From Macrotis lagotis (lineage: Eukaryota; Chordata; Mammalia; Peramelemorphia; Peramelidae): 64,000 bases of DNA. Position numbers and translations under genes: made by a program. The notes beneath the pieces are model-generated. The model ran no database searches and was not told the origin of the DNA. It saw nothing but the letters and a program-made list of their open reading frames with translations. Position 1 is the stretch's first letter; every line of letters starts with the position of its first letter. The stretch spans positions 102,019,937 to 102,083,936 of the forward strand of contig NC_133665.1 in NCBI RefSeq assembly GCF_037893015.1, in the 5' to 3' direction. Of the stretch, positions 1 to 9,993 are shown piece by piece.

Positions 1-680
1 TGATTCTATTCTGTGATCTAATAATAAAGTCTTCTGATACCCTATTAGGTGTTGGAGGTAACCATGGGAACACAAGTGATGGCAGCTCTTACCAAGAGAG
101 ATTAATTTTGAGTCTACTTGGTGATGGATCCTGACTGTTTTCTAAGGATTAACTTCCTTAAATTCAGGGTAGGAAATCATCAGAGGGCTAACCACTGTAA
201 GAGATTTTTTTTTAACCACAGAAAACTCATGAAACATGGAGGGAGTGCTGCAATCTGAATCTTTGGAGGAATTTCAAACTAAGAAAGCCTCAGTATGGCA
301 TGACCATCATCATCTTCCTAACTTTTCAGCTGAGATAGGGGTTGAGATATGGAAAACATTTTGAAACAAGCTAATGATTATGATACTTTAAGCCTATTTT
401 TATAACAGTTCCCTTGTGTGACTTGGCTATAGTCACCCTGAAATTGGGTGTTTCCTCTCACCACCCTAGAAAGGGCCACTTGCCAAGTCAAATCCACTGG
501 CTAACTCATATACCAGTATCAACAAGGACCTCTTTGTGGGCAGTTGATCATGGAGTTACTGGGATCCTAAAGGCTCTTCCAGAATTACAAAATTACAGAC
601 ATGTCGAAAGTGGGTGAGTCCTTAGAAGATAGATTCTCAAAGTAGGAAAGGACATAGAAACACTGAATGCCAGCACTTGA
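1..680. other. Intergenic, nothing recognised
   Basis: AT-rich single-copy-looking sequence. The longest reading frame (414-617) is 67 codons with no recognisable motif and I do not call it a gene. Confidence 0.6.
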
Positions 681-689
681 AAGTATGTG

Positions 690-775
690 AAGGTTCTTTC
701 AAATACCAAGTATCAAAGCTGGAAGGAACCTTAGAATGTAGACTGTCCAAACTGCAGTACAGAAATGAGCTTAAA
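690..775 (-). repeat. CORE-SINE (MIR/THER-type) fragment
   Basis: The phrase AAGCTGGAAGGAACCTTAGA (719-738) is the reverse complement of the middle of MIR/THER-type CORE-SINEs. The rest is too diverged to place its edges. Confidence 0.4.
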
Positions 776-926
776 TTATAAGGATTGTTAATCTTTTACT
801 GCCAAAAAAAACCCTTCAATATTCTGGTAATTCTTACAAAACCTTTCTTGGGTAAGAATTTTTAATTGTACAAAATAAAATATGTAAGAGTTACAAAGGA
901 AATCATTTGTATTGAAATTTACTTCT

Positions 927-1315
927 GGGACAGCTAGATAGCACAATAAATAGAGCATCATTCCTGGAGTCAGGAGGACCTGGCTTCAAATCCAGCTTCA
1001 GATACGTACTAGCTATGTGACCCTAATCAGGATGCAACATGGGAGACCTTGGTATGGGACTGCCCAGAATGGCATGCCCTCATCAGAGAGGATGCTATGC
1101 TCTATGAGCAAGGCAGATTTGAAGCAGCTCAAAGGAAATGCAACCGAAGCCATTCACATGGACTATTTGTGCCCCACCTGTGGTAGAGCATTCCAAGTTC
1201 CTCAGTTTGGTCTTTTTTGATAACAAAGGACAAGAACCAACCAAGCAACTAACCAGCCCTGTGACCCTGCACAAGTCACTTTATCCCAATTGCCTCCAAA
1301 AGAGAAAAAGGAAGA
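927..1315 (+). repeat. tRNA-headed SINE, split by an insertion
   Basis: The head (A box at 930, B-box-like CTTCAAATCC near 983) runs to 1024. The matching 3' part (GCACAAGTCACTTTATCCCAAT) resumes at 1269. The octamer GTGACCCT occurs at both joints (1017-1024 and 1261-1268), so about 236 bp were inserted into an older SINE. Confidence 0.7.
1025..1260 (+). mobile_element. Unclassified ~236-bp insertion inside a SINE
   Basis: The insertion is flanked by an 8-bp direct repeat, GTGACCCT. One plus frame stays open over most of it and ends with a Cys-x2-Cys stretch of the form CPTCGRAF before its stop. That resembles the zinc-finger-like tails of some RTE/I-clade LINE polyproteins. I cannot identify the family. 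A decayed LINE 3' piece is the best guess; a truncated processed transcript is the alternative. Confidence 0.35.
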
Positions 1316-1372
1316 AAAGTAATATACTTCTCAAATAAAAAAAAAAGTTACTAGTTAAAAAAAGAATTCCTG

Positions 1373-1538
1373 GGTCAGATAGGTGGCACAGTGGATAGAG
1401 CACTGGCCTTGGAGTCAGGAGTGCCTGAGTTCAAATCCAACCTCAGACACTTAATAATTACCTAGCTGTGTGACCCTGGGCAAGTCACTTAACCCCACTG
1501 CCTTGTTAAAAAAAAAAACAAGCAAACAAACAAAAAAA
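1373..1538 (+). repeat. tRNA-headed SINE, complete, with TSD
   Basis: A complete copy with A box (AGGTGGCACAGTGG), B box (GAGTTCAAATCC), the ACTTAATAATTACCTAGC tail and an A-rich end. TSD GAATTCCTG at 1364-1372 and 1539-1547. Confidence 0.9.
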
Positions 1539-1599
1539 GAATTCCTGACCTAGAATATAGAATACTAGATAGAACTTGGACAGACCTGGAAGACAGCTT

Positions 1600-1835
1600 A
1601 GAACATAGATCATTGAATTTTAAACTACAAGAAACTTTTAAAACAGAAAACAGAATATTTGAGTTAGAGAAGTCATCCAATTGACCCCTTAATTTTACAA
1701 AAAAAAAAGAAACTAAGTCTTGAAGGGATGAAATGAATTGTCCATGATCATATAACTAGAAAGAAGCAAAACAGAGACTTGAACTTGGGTCTTTTCAACC
1801 AAATCTGGTGCTCTTTCTGCTATTCAGTCAGCTAT
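1600..1835 (-). repeat. CORE-SINE (MIR/THER-type), diverged
   Basis: Antisense landmarks are recognisable: TCATCCAATTGACCCCTTAATTTTACA (1672 on), the GACTTGAACTTGGGTCTT stretch near 1777 and GCTCTTTCTGCTATTCAG at the tRNA-related end. Confidence 0.55.
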
Positions 1836-1987
1836 ACTCAAGAATACTGTGGATGCCATGGGGCAGGAAGAAGGAAAGAAGGCTCAGTGAAAAGTGCATG
1901 TACATAATCATCATCCTTAGAGAACTCTACCAAATAGGACAGAACTTCCCTACACACTGAGTTAGCAGAAATACATTTAATACACAT

Positions 1988-2116
1988 GGTGTCCCAGAAA
2001 TCTTGGTACAGTTTTACTCTTTAAGTTTCAAACTATTAATAGCTTAAAGCTATTGACTAATCAATTAAAGTTAAGCCATTCATAGCTTTAAAATGCACCA
2101 AGATTTTGGGAGACCC
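1988..2116. mobile_element. Mariner-like MITE
   Basis: The terminal inverted repeats are about 25 bp. The left end GGTGTCCCAGAAATCTTGGT matches the reverse complement of the right end (ACCAAGATTTTGGGAGACC), with a few changes. The interior is short, AT-rich and itself partly palindromic, with no transposase. This architecture fits small Tc1/mariner-derived MITEs. Confidence 0.65.
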
Positions 2117-2577
2117 TTTCAATTAAATGCCCACTATGTGTAAGACCCTGTTCTCTGCTAGGAGACTCAAAGATAGCTATGAGACAGTTCCTGTTCTCAA
2201 ATTTTTTACTTAAGATAAAATGAAAACTGTGTTCAAATACTTGGGATAAAAGGAAGGGGACTAAGTGCTAAGGGGAGGTCCAGGCAAAGTGTTAGGAGGG
2301 ATCTAAAGAGCAAGACTCACTTAGACCTGGTGGGGGAGGGGGGAGAAGCACAGGGACTTGGAGGCCATTTAGTGGAGGAAGTGACCTTGAAGGAAGGAAG
2401 ACATAGAGAAGAAGGGAGGAAAGAATAGTATGATCAAAGGCACAAACAAGAAAGAAAGCAAGAGGAGGACATAGCCAGAGAGTAATCCATTGTTATTGGA
2501 ACAGATTACATGAAATACATATGAAAATGTAGCTCTGAGCCAGGACTTTAAATGCCAATTGCAGAATTGTATTCAGT
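2117..2577. repeat. Old mid-repetitive sequence, unclassified
   Basis: The phrases GCCCACTATGTGTAAGACCCTG and ACAGTTCCTGTTCTCAA, followed by purine-rich sequence, recur in diverged form at 21,605-21,830, 28,000-28,110, 29,100-29,260, 42,165-42,300 and 55,900-55,990. This looks like an ancient dispersed repeat that I cannot name. Confidence 0.35.
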
Positions 2578-2591
2578 AAGAAGACCCTCAT

Positions 2592-2743
2592 AGGGCAGCT
2601 AGGTGGCGCTGTGGATAAAGCACCAGCCCTGGAGTCAGGAGTGCCTGGGTTCAAATCTGGTCTCAGACACTTAATAATTACCTAGCTGTGTGGCCTTGGG
2701 CAAGCCACTTAACCCCATTTGCCTTGCAAAAAACCTTAAAAAA
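2592..2743 (+). repeat. tRNA-headed SINE, complete, with TSD
   Basis: Near-consensus copy from GGGCAGCTAGGTGGCGCTG to the A-rich tail. The flanks AAGAAGACCCTCAT (2578-2591) and AAGAAGACCATCAT (2744-2757) are a TSD with one mismatch. Confidence 0.9.
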
Positions 2744-3088
2744 AAGAAGACCATCATGCTAGTGGAGAAGAAGGCCCCTTGGGCAAGGAATGAATGAAGA
2801 AGGGATTGATAGCAGCAGAAATTTAGAACAGATTTCTAAGCTTTCCAACCAGGAATGTGTTGGTAAATGTTAACAACTATCTGAGAGCTCCCTGAGAAAA
2901 ATGTCCACAGGAACTTAAGTTTAAAGTTAATGTTATAAACATTTTCTGAATCATTGCCTAAAGTCTTTACAATAAATTAAACAATGAATCAAGTCTGACT
3001 TGTAGTATTTACTGATTCTCAAGATCTAAATTCTCACATTGAAAATTTAACAATGCCTGTGAGTTGGCTCCAGCATACCCCTGGCAAG

Positions 3089-3368
3089 TCCAATCCCCTT
3101 ACTTTATAGATGAGGAACTGAGGCCTGGAGAAGTTAAATGGAGGTTGGGAGTAAGCATTTATGTAGCATTTGCTTTGAATCAGGTACTGTGCTAAGTTCT
3201 CTTTACAAATATCTCATTGGATCATCACAGCAATCCTAGGAGGTAGGTACTATCATTACTCTCATTTTACAATTGAGGAAACTGAGATCCAAGGTCTCAC
3301 AACTAAGAAGTATCTGAGGCCTGTTTTGAATTCAGGAATTCCTGACTTAGGCCCAGTGTTCTATCATG
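3089..3368 (-). repeat. CORE-SINE(s), MIR/MAR-type
   Basis: A short fragment at 3089-3135 (TTTATAGATGAGGAACTGAGG) is followed by a near full-length antisense MAR/MIR-type copy from 3151. The latter carries CTCATTGGATCATCACAGCA, CATTTTACAATTGAGGAAAC and a tRNA-like end near 3355. Confidence 0.65.
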
Positions 3369-4180
3369 GCTAAATGATTCATTCAAGTTCCACATCTATG
3401 TCTAAAGATATGTCTCTGTGTAGATATGTCTAGCAATGAAATTCACCCCCTACCCCCCACAAAGGTCCCCAACCCTAGCTGCTGTCTTCTATGCAGTCTT
3501 TTGTGGGGGCCTCATTAGTCACTTTTACTGTGGTCATTATTTTACAAAGCATTTAACTAAATGTCAACATTGGTACTGGGATATTAACTTGTCACAGTCT
3601 TCCGCTTCCATTCAAGCCTGATTCAAACTCTTTAAGTAGAGGGAAGGGGAGCCCCTTCTGATATCCATTTTCTTATCCCCCAGTTTCATACACCAAGGTT
3701 TGAGTCATACAATGATAAGGAATCTTCATAAAAATCTCAGCTCTCAGTAAAACCAAAGCTGAATGGTTAATTCATGGCCAGTTAGAAAATGCAATAGAAA
3801 CATGGGCATTTCTCATAGTTGCAATTATATTGGACAGCTGGACTACAAATTGCCACTCCCAACCTAGGATCTCAGGAATGTCACTTGTCAAGATCTGATG
3901 CTTTACTGGGCTTTGGTCTGTACTTTCCAGGTTTTGTTTTGTTTTTTTGAACTATGCAAAAGAGTCTCTTAGCTTCTTTTCTTTCTCACCAGCCTTAATC
4001 TGAGGTATCTTGAGGGTGTGACCCTCCCAACAATTGTTTTTTTCTCTTACTTTTTAGAAGTGATCCTTCTGGATTTCTTTGTCTCATTTCTCCTTTACCT
4101 GACCTTAAAGACCAAATGAGCCTTGCCTCAGTCAAAAGAACCCCAGCTTTAAAAAGAACCCAGCTTTAAAAACCAAGGTC
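3369..4180. other. Intergenic, no recognised element
   Basis: Mixed-composition sequence with pyrimidine-rich patches. A small imperfect tandem duplication, CCCAGCTTTAAAAA, lies at about 4142-4175. No frame longer than 61 codons. Confidence 0.5.
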
Positions 4181-4330
4181 AGGGGCACCTACGTGGTACA
4201 GAGGATGACACTATAGTCAGGAAGACCTGAGTTAAAATTTGGCCTCAGACACTTAATAATTACCTAGCTATGTGACCTTGGGCAAGTCACTTAACCCCAT
4301 TACCTTACAAAAAAATATATAAATAAATAA
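4181..4330 (+). repeat. tRNA-headed SINE, diverged
   Basis: The full layout is present, but the A box is altered (CCTACGTGGTACAGAGGATG). The tail is ACTTAATAATTACCTAGC. An imperfect TSD is AAAACCAAGGT before and AAAAGCCAAGGT after. Confidence 0.8.
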
Positions 4331-4427
4331 AAAGCCAAGGTTTCCTACTACATTCAAGGCCATCTCCAGTCACATGATTCATATTAGCCACTGGATCCAG
4401 ATGGCTCCCAAGGAGAAAGTAAGGCTC

Positions 4428-4754
4428 TACCCTCCAGGTCAAAGTGAATCCTTCCTTTTCAAATTTGTTCTAGCATTTTGTCTGGATCTTTCCTTTACAC
4501 TTGGTTCATGCTTCTTTATAAAATCAATTATTCGGGGGCGGCTAGGTGGCATAGTGGATAGAGCACTGGCCTTGGAGTCAGGAGTACCTGAGTTCAAATC
4601 CAGTCTCAGACACCTAGTTTTGTGGCCTTGGGTAAGCCACCTAACCCCATTGCCTTGCAAAAACTAAAAAAAATAAATAAATCAAATCAAATCAAATCAA
4701 TTATTCAAGCATGTCTTTACCCCTAGGCTAAAGGATCTTTCTGAGAGCAGGACT
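4428..4754 (+). repeat. L2 3' fragment inside a SINE; close copy at 5803-5935
   Basis: After removal of the SINE at 4534-4693, the flanking sequence (CAGGTCAAAGTGAATCCTTC...TCAATTATTCAAGCATGTCTT) aligns closely with 5803-5935 by eye. The content resembles the 3' end of LINE L2. Two L2 copies this similar, one of them inside a SINE, suggest a later local duplication. Confidence 0.5.
4534..4693 (+). repeat. tRNA-headed SINE, internal-deletion variant, with TSD
   Basis: TSD AAATCAATTATTC at 4521-4533 and 4694-4706. The usual TTAATAATTACCTAGC part is collapsed: CAGACACCTAGTTTTGTGGCC replaces CAGACACTTAATAATTACCTAGCTGTGTGGCC. The tail is an (AAATC)n-like run. The copy at 4843 carries the same deletion. 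Confidence 0.9.
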
Positions 4755-4842
4755 ACTGTCAACACCCACTCACTTAAATCTAACTCATTTATATATCATG
4801 GCTTCACCTCCCTGATGTCATGGTCTTCTTTGAGAATAAAGG

Positions 4843-4981
4843 CTAGGTGACACAGTAAATAGAGCATCAGCCCTGGAATCAGGAGTACCTGAGTCCAAAT
4901 CCAGTCTCAGACACCTAGTTTTGTGGCCTTGGGTAAGCCACCTAACCCCATTGCCTTGTAAAAACCTTAAAAAAAAAGAGA
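4843..4981 (+). repeat. tRNA-headed SINE, same deletion variant, with TSD
   Basis: TSD GAGAATAAAGG at 4832-4842 and 4982-4992. The head lacks the first few bases. The internal deletion and the CCTTGGGTAAGCCACCTAAC stretch match the neighbour at 4534. Confidence 0.9.
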
Positions 4982-5193
4982 GAGAATAAAGGACAAACAA
5001 CAACATCCCTTTAGCAGTGGAACAAAAATATTTGGGGTTCCACCAAGGGAATTGGCATTGTCCAAATATCAGTCAGGCAAAGTTATTAAAGGGATGACTA
5101 GACTATCCCAATCACCTCAGACATCCATGGTCTCCTTTTAAAATTGGCTTCTCATTCATCATCACTCTCAGCAAGCATCAATAGCTGGGGGAT

Positions 5194-5445
5194 AGTTTGT
5201 CCTTCATTTTTGAAGAAGACCATGAGATCAGGAAGGTGATTCTGTGACAAGCAAGTGAAATGGATTTGAATGAGGAGGTGTTGTGTTAAGTTGCCAGTCT
5301 CATTTTCTCCTCCAAAGTCATCTGGGTCTAGTGTCCACTACTAGAGATGGTCCTGTATGTGAATCAGTCAGAGTTAAATGACATGGCAAGGGTCATACAC
5401 CTAGTGAGTGTCAAGTGTCAATGCTCTAACCACTTCACCACCTTT
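5194..5445 (-). repeat. Long-bodied marsupial SINE, antisense
   Basis: GTTTGTCCTTCATTTTTGAAGAAGACCATGAGATCAGGAAGGTGA is the reverse complement of the long-SINE 3' end at 33,235-33,285. The body (CATCTGGGTCTAGTG) and a degraded tRNA-like head (CAAGTGTCAATGCTCTAACC) follow. Confidence 0.7.
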
Positions 5446-5699
5446 ACTATACTGTAGTGCCAAGCCTGATACATACATCCATACCCCATATTAAGCTGAC
5501 CAATCACTTCAGTTCACTGGCTTCAGTTTCTTCAACTGTAAAATCTCAAATGGCTATCAGGAATATCAATGGATGTTGTTGTGTGTTCCTACTGGATGAA
5601 AAGTGTTGGTTTATGACCTTGATGGTGGGATGTTCTAACTGGTCCTTTTCAATCTTCCTTCAAAATTCCTTTGCATCTGTCTTGTTCCTTTCCTGGAAT

Positions 5700-6171
5700 G
5701 AACTACTACTTCCTCCTCTCTTCTTTGTTTATGACTCTCCCTTCCTTCAAAATCCTTCTCAGATGCCATGTCTTCCCATGAACTGTTTTCTCTGACCTCC
5801 ACCTTCCAGGTCAAAGTGAGTCCTTCCTTTACAAATCTGTCCTAGAATTTTGTTTGGATCCTTCCTTTGCACTTGGTTCATGCTTCTTTACAAAATCAAT
5901 TATTTAAGCAATGTCTTTCTTTGCCCCTAGACAAACATTAAATACAAACATTAAAGAAAACATTAAGTATATTCCCCTTCTTTGTCTTTGCCTTTGTTCC
6001 TACTGTTGTTTTTATCTTTATGGCCCTACCCTAGACTTTTAAACCCTCTTCATTCTTCCAGCTCAGGTTCCACCTCCTCCAAGAAGTCTGCTCTGATTTT
6101 CCCCCTCTCTCAACTCCTACACACCCACATTTGATGCTTCAATAACCCATGTTGTTCACTAGTCTGTGCAT

Positions 6172-6260
<89 letters not shown>

Positions 6261-6375
6261 GTCTCCCCAGCCACACTGTCAGCTCTCTGATAGCAGGGAT
6301 AGTGTTTTCTCCCTCTTCTGACTCTTATTGAGCATCCATCCTATAATTAAAGGCATGGTCAATGTTTAACAAAGA
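5700..6375 (+). repeat. L2 LINE 3'-end pieces around a microsatellite
   Basis: L2-like phrases are CCTTCTCAGATGCCATGTCTTCC (5750s), CAGCTCAGGTTCCACCTCCTCCAAGAAG (6060s) and GTCTCCCCAGCCACACTGTCAGCTC with GATAGCAGGGATAGTGTTTTC (6262-6312). Segment 5803-5935 is the close partner of 4428-4754. Confidence 0.5.
6173..6260 (+). repeat. (GT)n microsatellite
   Basis: About 43 GT dinucleotides with a single C interruption near 6210. It lies inside the L2-like sequence. Confidence 0.98.
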
Positions 6376-6589
6376 CATCAGTTGGCATGAACTGAACACA
6401 CCTTAACTGAGTTGAACTGAATCTAATTAAATTCACCTTCTCAGGATCTAGTTTTCTGCTTCCAGCTAAAGAGAGTGAACAAAATTCCATATATTCACTC
6501 ATTCAGCTATTTCCTCATCCATTCATCTACTCTCATATAGTTCTCTAATCCATTATTTTCTTAATTCATTTACTCCTTATTCTTTTTAT

Positions 6590-6733
6590 TTTTCTTTTTT
6601 GGTAAGGCAATGGTTTTAAGTGACTTGCCCAAGGTCATACAACTAAATAATTATTATTAAGTGTCTGAGATCAGATTTGAACTCCTGTCCTCCTGACTCC
6701 AGGGCTGGTGCTCTATCTACTATGCCACCTAGC
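6590..6733 (-). repeat. tRNA-headed SINE with TSD
   Basis: Antisense copy from a T-rich start through GGCAATGGTTTTAAGTGACTTGCCC to TGCCACCTAGC. TSD TTATTCTTTTTA at 6578-6589 and 6734-6745. Confidence 0.88.
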
Positions 6734-6745
6734 TTTATTCTTTTT

Positions 6746-7234
6746 AAAACTCATTCACTTACCTACTTATTTATTCAATTCATTGATTCATTTTTTCAAA
6801 TATTTACTCAATTTGTCTTCTATTAATTCATAACTTATTTATTCAAGTATTTACTTGCTCTTTTAATCTGATTATAGATTCATTTCCTTAATTAATTTTG
6901 TGGACCATTTCTTTTATATGCTCAGACATTCATTTTTTGGTTCAAAAACTTTTATCATTTACTATGTACAGAGTCCTATGTTTGCCACCAAGGGGATTTT
7001 GTCCTACGCAGTAGCAAGATAATGAAAACATGATTCCTGTCCTCATAGGGCTTATAATATAGTCATTTATCCTGAACTGAATTAAACTGAATTGAATTAA
7101 ACTGCATTGACCTGAAGTGTGACTTTCCATAGACCCTCAGAGCTTGACACAGAACCCATTTTCACTCTCCAATCCCAAATTCCCCATTCTGTCATGGGAG
7201 ACCCTAGACATCCAGTGAGCAATAATCATGCCAA
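6746..7234. other. Intergenic, no recognised element
   Basis: AT-rich, with loose repeats of CATT/ATTCA-type words (6480-6900) and of a TGAACTGAATTAAACTGAATTG motif near 7072-7105. No coding signal. Confidence 0.5.
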
Positions 7235-7430
7235 TTCTAAATTGTATATGGCATTATTATTTACAAAGCACTTTCCCCCACAAAGTAGATAGCACAGGGG
7301 ATGACTGTCTCCATTTTACAGATAAGGAAATAGATTTGCTTAGGTGAAGCAATTTGCCAAAGTTCACTCTGTGAGGAAATAGATTAGGATTAGCACCTAT
7401 TTTTTGTGACTCCCAATCCTGGGTTCTTTT
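7235..7430 (-). repeat. CORE-SINE, MIR/MAR-type, diverged
   Basis: TATTTACAAAGCACTTTC, CCATTTTACAGATAAGGAAAT and the ACTCCCAATCCTGGGTTCTT end follow the usual antisense order. Confidence 0.5.
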
Positions 7431-7611
7431 GTACAGTCACAAATATAGCATGTGACAAAACCTGAATGGTCTTTGGGCTGGAGTGATAGCCAATCATAGC
7501 GGACCAATAGAATGGTATAAAATAATTCAGGAGAGCTTGTGGAATGAGTCAGAAGAGGAGAAAAGAGGGAAAGGAAAGGAAACAAGAAGGCAACCATGGA
7601 GGTTATAGGAG

Positions 7612-7795
7612 AAGGGACAGAGAATTTAAAATAAGAAGATATGAATTCAAATTCCAGTCCTGCTAGCTAAGTCACCTTAAAGCTGTCTTTTCCTTCTTTC
7701 CAAACTCATTTTCCTTTTTCATAAAATAATGGGTTTGGGATACATGATTTCTAAGGTCCCTCCCAACTCTAAATCCTATGATCTCATAAATGTTG
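7612..7795 (+). repeat. CORE-SINE, THER/MIR-type
   Basis: A sense copy: GAATTCAAATTCCAGTCCTG, then the ATAAAATAATGGGTTTGGGAT core, then CTAAGGTCCCTCCCAACTCTAAATCCTATGATCTCATAAATG. Confidence 0.7.
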
Positions 7796-8304
7796 CTCTC
7801 TCAAAGGGAAGGGAGGAATCTGGGACTGAAGATAAGGTGCTGAGTGATTATCTACAGGAAATTCCCTCCTTGCTTCAGGGCAACTGTCTGTCTTCTCTGG
7901 GAGTTCCCCAGCAGACACCTGGGATCCTGGGAGGGTTACTTACCCCCACCCCTTTAGAGACCCTAACATATTGATATTTGTTGTTCTTTCTTATTCTCAT
8001 TTTTTCATTTCAATTGTGTGTGCATGTATGTGCGTGTGTTCGTAAAATTTGGATTCCAGACCCACCAACATTCTCCTTGCCTCTTATGCCAAATCTCATT
8101 GGGATATACTTTGCATGGGAGAATTGAGAAACTGTAAAAATTTGAACCACAAAATCAGAACAATGATTAAGTGTAGTCTAGTCTTGAAGGTCATATTAAA
8201 ATGTGATATTCAAGGTAGATAAGAAATCAAATCTATAAGATCAAGCAAGACTCATTCCCTGTGTTATGTTAGGAATTTGATCATGATTGATAAAAAATCA
8301 AAAG
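7796..8304. other. Intergenic, no recognised element
   Basis: No repeat recognised apart from a short TGTG-rich patch near 8015-8040. Reading frames are short. Confidence 0.45.
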
Positions 8305-9487
8305 CTACATAAAAACAGTTCTCAAAAGAATTGGAAAATATAAATAACATATGAAACTGTTTTAAAGTACTAATAAAGAAATTCAAATTAAAACAGTACT
8401 GAAGTTTTACCTCATATACTTCAACTCAGCAAAAATAATAAAAAATGGGAAAAGTCATTGTTGGAAGGGACATTAGAAAGACACAGGTACATTAAAATAC
8501 TGTGGGTAAAACTGTAAACTGATCCAACCATTCTGGACCAGTCTGGAATTAAGCCAATAAAATGACTCAAGTTTTCATAGCCTCTGGCACAACAATCATA
8601 TCCATGTCATATCTCCCAAGAAGATCAAAGATGGAAAAGTCCATGGTACATATGCCAAAATATTTATAGCAACACTTTTTCAGTTAGTAAAGAACTACAA
8701 ATAAGGTGGATACTCATCTGTTGGGGAACAGCTAAAAAATCAGCCTATTAATGAATGACATTTTTATGCAGTATAAAATGAATATGAGTAATTCAGAGAA
8801 ATATGAGGCTTATAGGAAATGATGAAGAGTGAAATAAGTAGAATCAAAAGAAGGCATTTTCACAATGTAAATGACTTTATCAACTAAAAGGAAGTCAGTT
8901 TCTGAACAACTGAAAAACAATAATAGTCCCAGAGAACAGATAAAAAAAACACATCTCTCTCCTTTTGCTAGAAAAGTTGGGGAATTCCAGATCAAAATGT
9001 TGTGTAAAAGTAACTATATGGGATATTTTAGTTAACTATTTTTCTTTGTTATAAGAGGGTTCAGTTAGTAGGGATAGTACTCTGGTGTTTCAGAAATAAC
9101 TTGACATTAAAATAAAACATTGTTTAAAAATTAATATTAGACATGATGGAAAATGCCATTCACAGAGAAAGAACTATGGAGTCAATGCAGATTGAAGCAT
9201 ACTACTTTCACTTTTTCACTTTTTTCTTTCTTGTGGTTTTCCCTTTTGTTTGAATTCTTCTTTCACAACATAACTAATATGGAGATATGTTTGACATGAT
9301 TGTACATGAACAATGTATATCAGATTGATTGGGGAGGGACTAGGGAAAGGAGGAAGGGAGGAAAATCTAGAACTCAAAATCTTGCTCAAAATGGATATTG
9401 AAAAAAATGAATATTGAAAACTATCTTTAAGTCTAAGTGATTAAAAAAACAAAAATAAATTAATTAATAATAAATAAATAAATAAAA
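8305..9487 (+). mobile_element. L1 LINE, 3' untranslated fragment (~1.2 kb)
   Basis: This is the long non-coding 3' portion typical of marsupial L1s. Landmarks in order are ACTGATCCAACCATTCTGGA (8519 on), TTTATAGCAACACTTTTTCAG, TCTGTTGGGGAACAGCTAAA, GAAAGAACTATGGAGTCAATGCAGATTGAAGCATACTACTTTCAC and CTCAAAATCTTGCTCAAAATGG, then an A-rich tail ending in AATAAAT repeats. 5' truncated; no reverse-transcriptase region is present. Confidence 0.7.
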
Positions 9488-9540
9488 TTGAAAGGATTTT
9501 TAAACACAATTGGGGGAAATGCTGTCTAGGGTGTCTTCTT

Positions 9541-9671
9541 TTTTTGTTTTTAAGGTTTTTGCAAGGCAATGGGGTTAAGTGGCTTGCCCAAGGCCACACA
9601 GCTAGGTAATTATTAAGGTACTCCAGATTCCAGGGCCAGTGCTCTATCTACTGCAACACCTAGCTGCCCCT
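9541..9671 (-). repeat. tRNA-headed SINE with internal deletion
   Basis: Antisense copy from TTTTTGCAAGGCAATGGGG to CACCTAGCTGCCCC. The segment between ATTATTAA and GGTACTCC (the B-box region) is missing. TSD about TGTCTTCTT at 9532-9540 and 9677-9685. Confidence 0.85.
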
Positions 9672-9991
9672 GCCTTTGTCTTCTTGAATACACAGTAGTG
9701 AAACCTCAGACTCTTGCCACTCAGACCTAGCTTGAAAATTTTAATTGGACTACATTTTCCAGGCATTACCACCTTGTATTGTCTTTCAAAGATGGAAAAG
9801 AAAGCTGAGAAAATGAGGCACCTAGTAGAGCTGATTGACACATGTACTTTGATATGCTTGTATGTTATATTATTGGTTTGTATGTTATTCATAAACTTTG
9901 TAGGGTTAGATATAGTTTGGATGCAGCTTCCTATTTCCCATCAGCTACCTGACTTTGGTCTTCTTTGGATTTCCTTCTCCTGTTCCTATGC
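9672..9991. other. Left flank of the endogenous retrovirus
   Basis: No recognised element. Short overlapping frames on both strands have no motif. Confidence 0.4.
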
Positions 9992-9993
9992 TG

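Larger units (their letters stand above)
4343..5005 (+). repeat. Long-bodied marsupial SINE, 3' body, split twice
   Basis: The body of a longer SINE family (compare 33,000-33,290) appears as 4343-4427 (GCCATCTCCAGTCACATGAT...GAGAAAGTAAGGCT) and 4755-5005 (CACCTCCCTGATGTCATGG...GGACAAACAACAAC). It is interrupted by an L2-derived segment (4428-4754, itself holding a SINE) and by a second SINE at 4843-4981. Confidence 0.65.

Noticed and set aside
6149-6331. 60-codon plus frame of repeated Val/Cys
   Set aside because: A direct translation of the (GT)n microsatellite.
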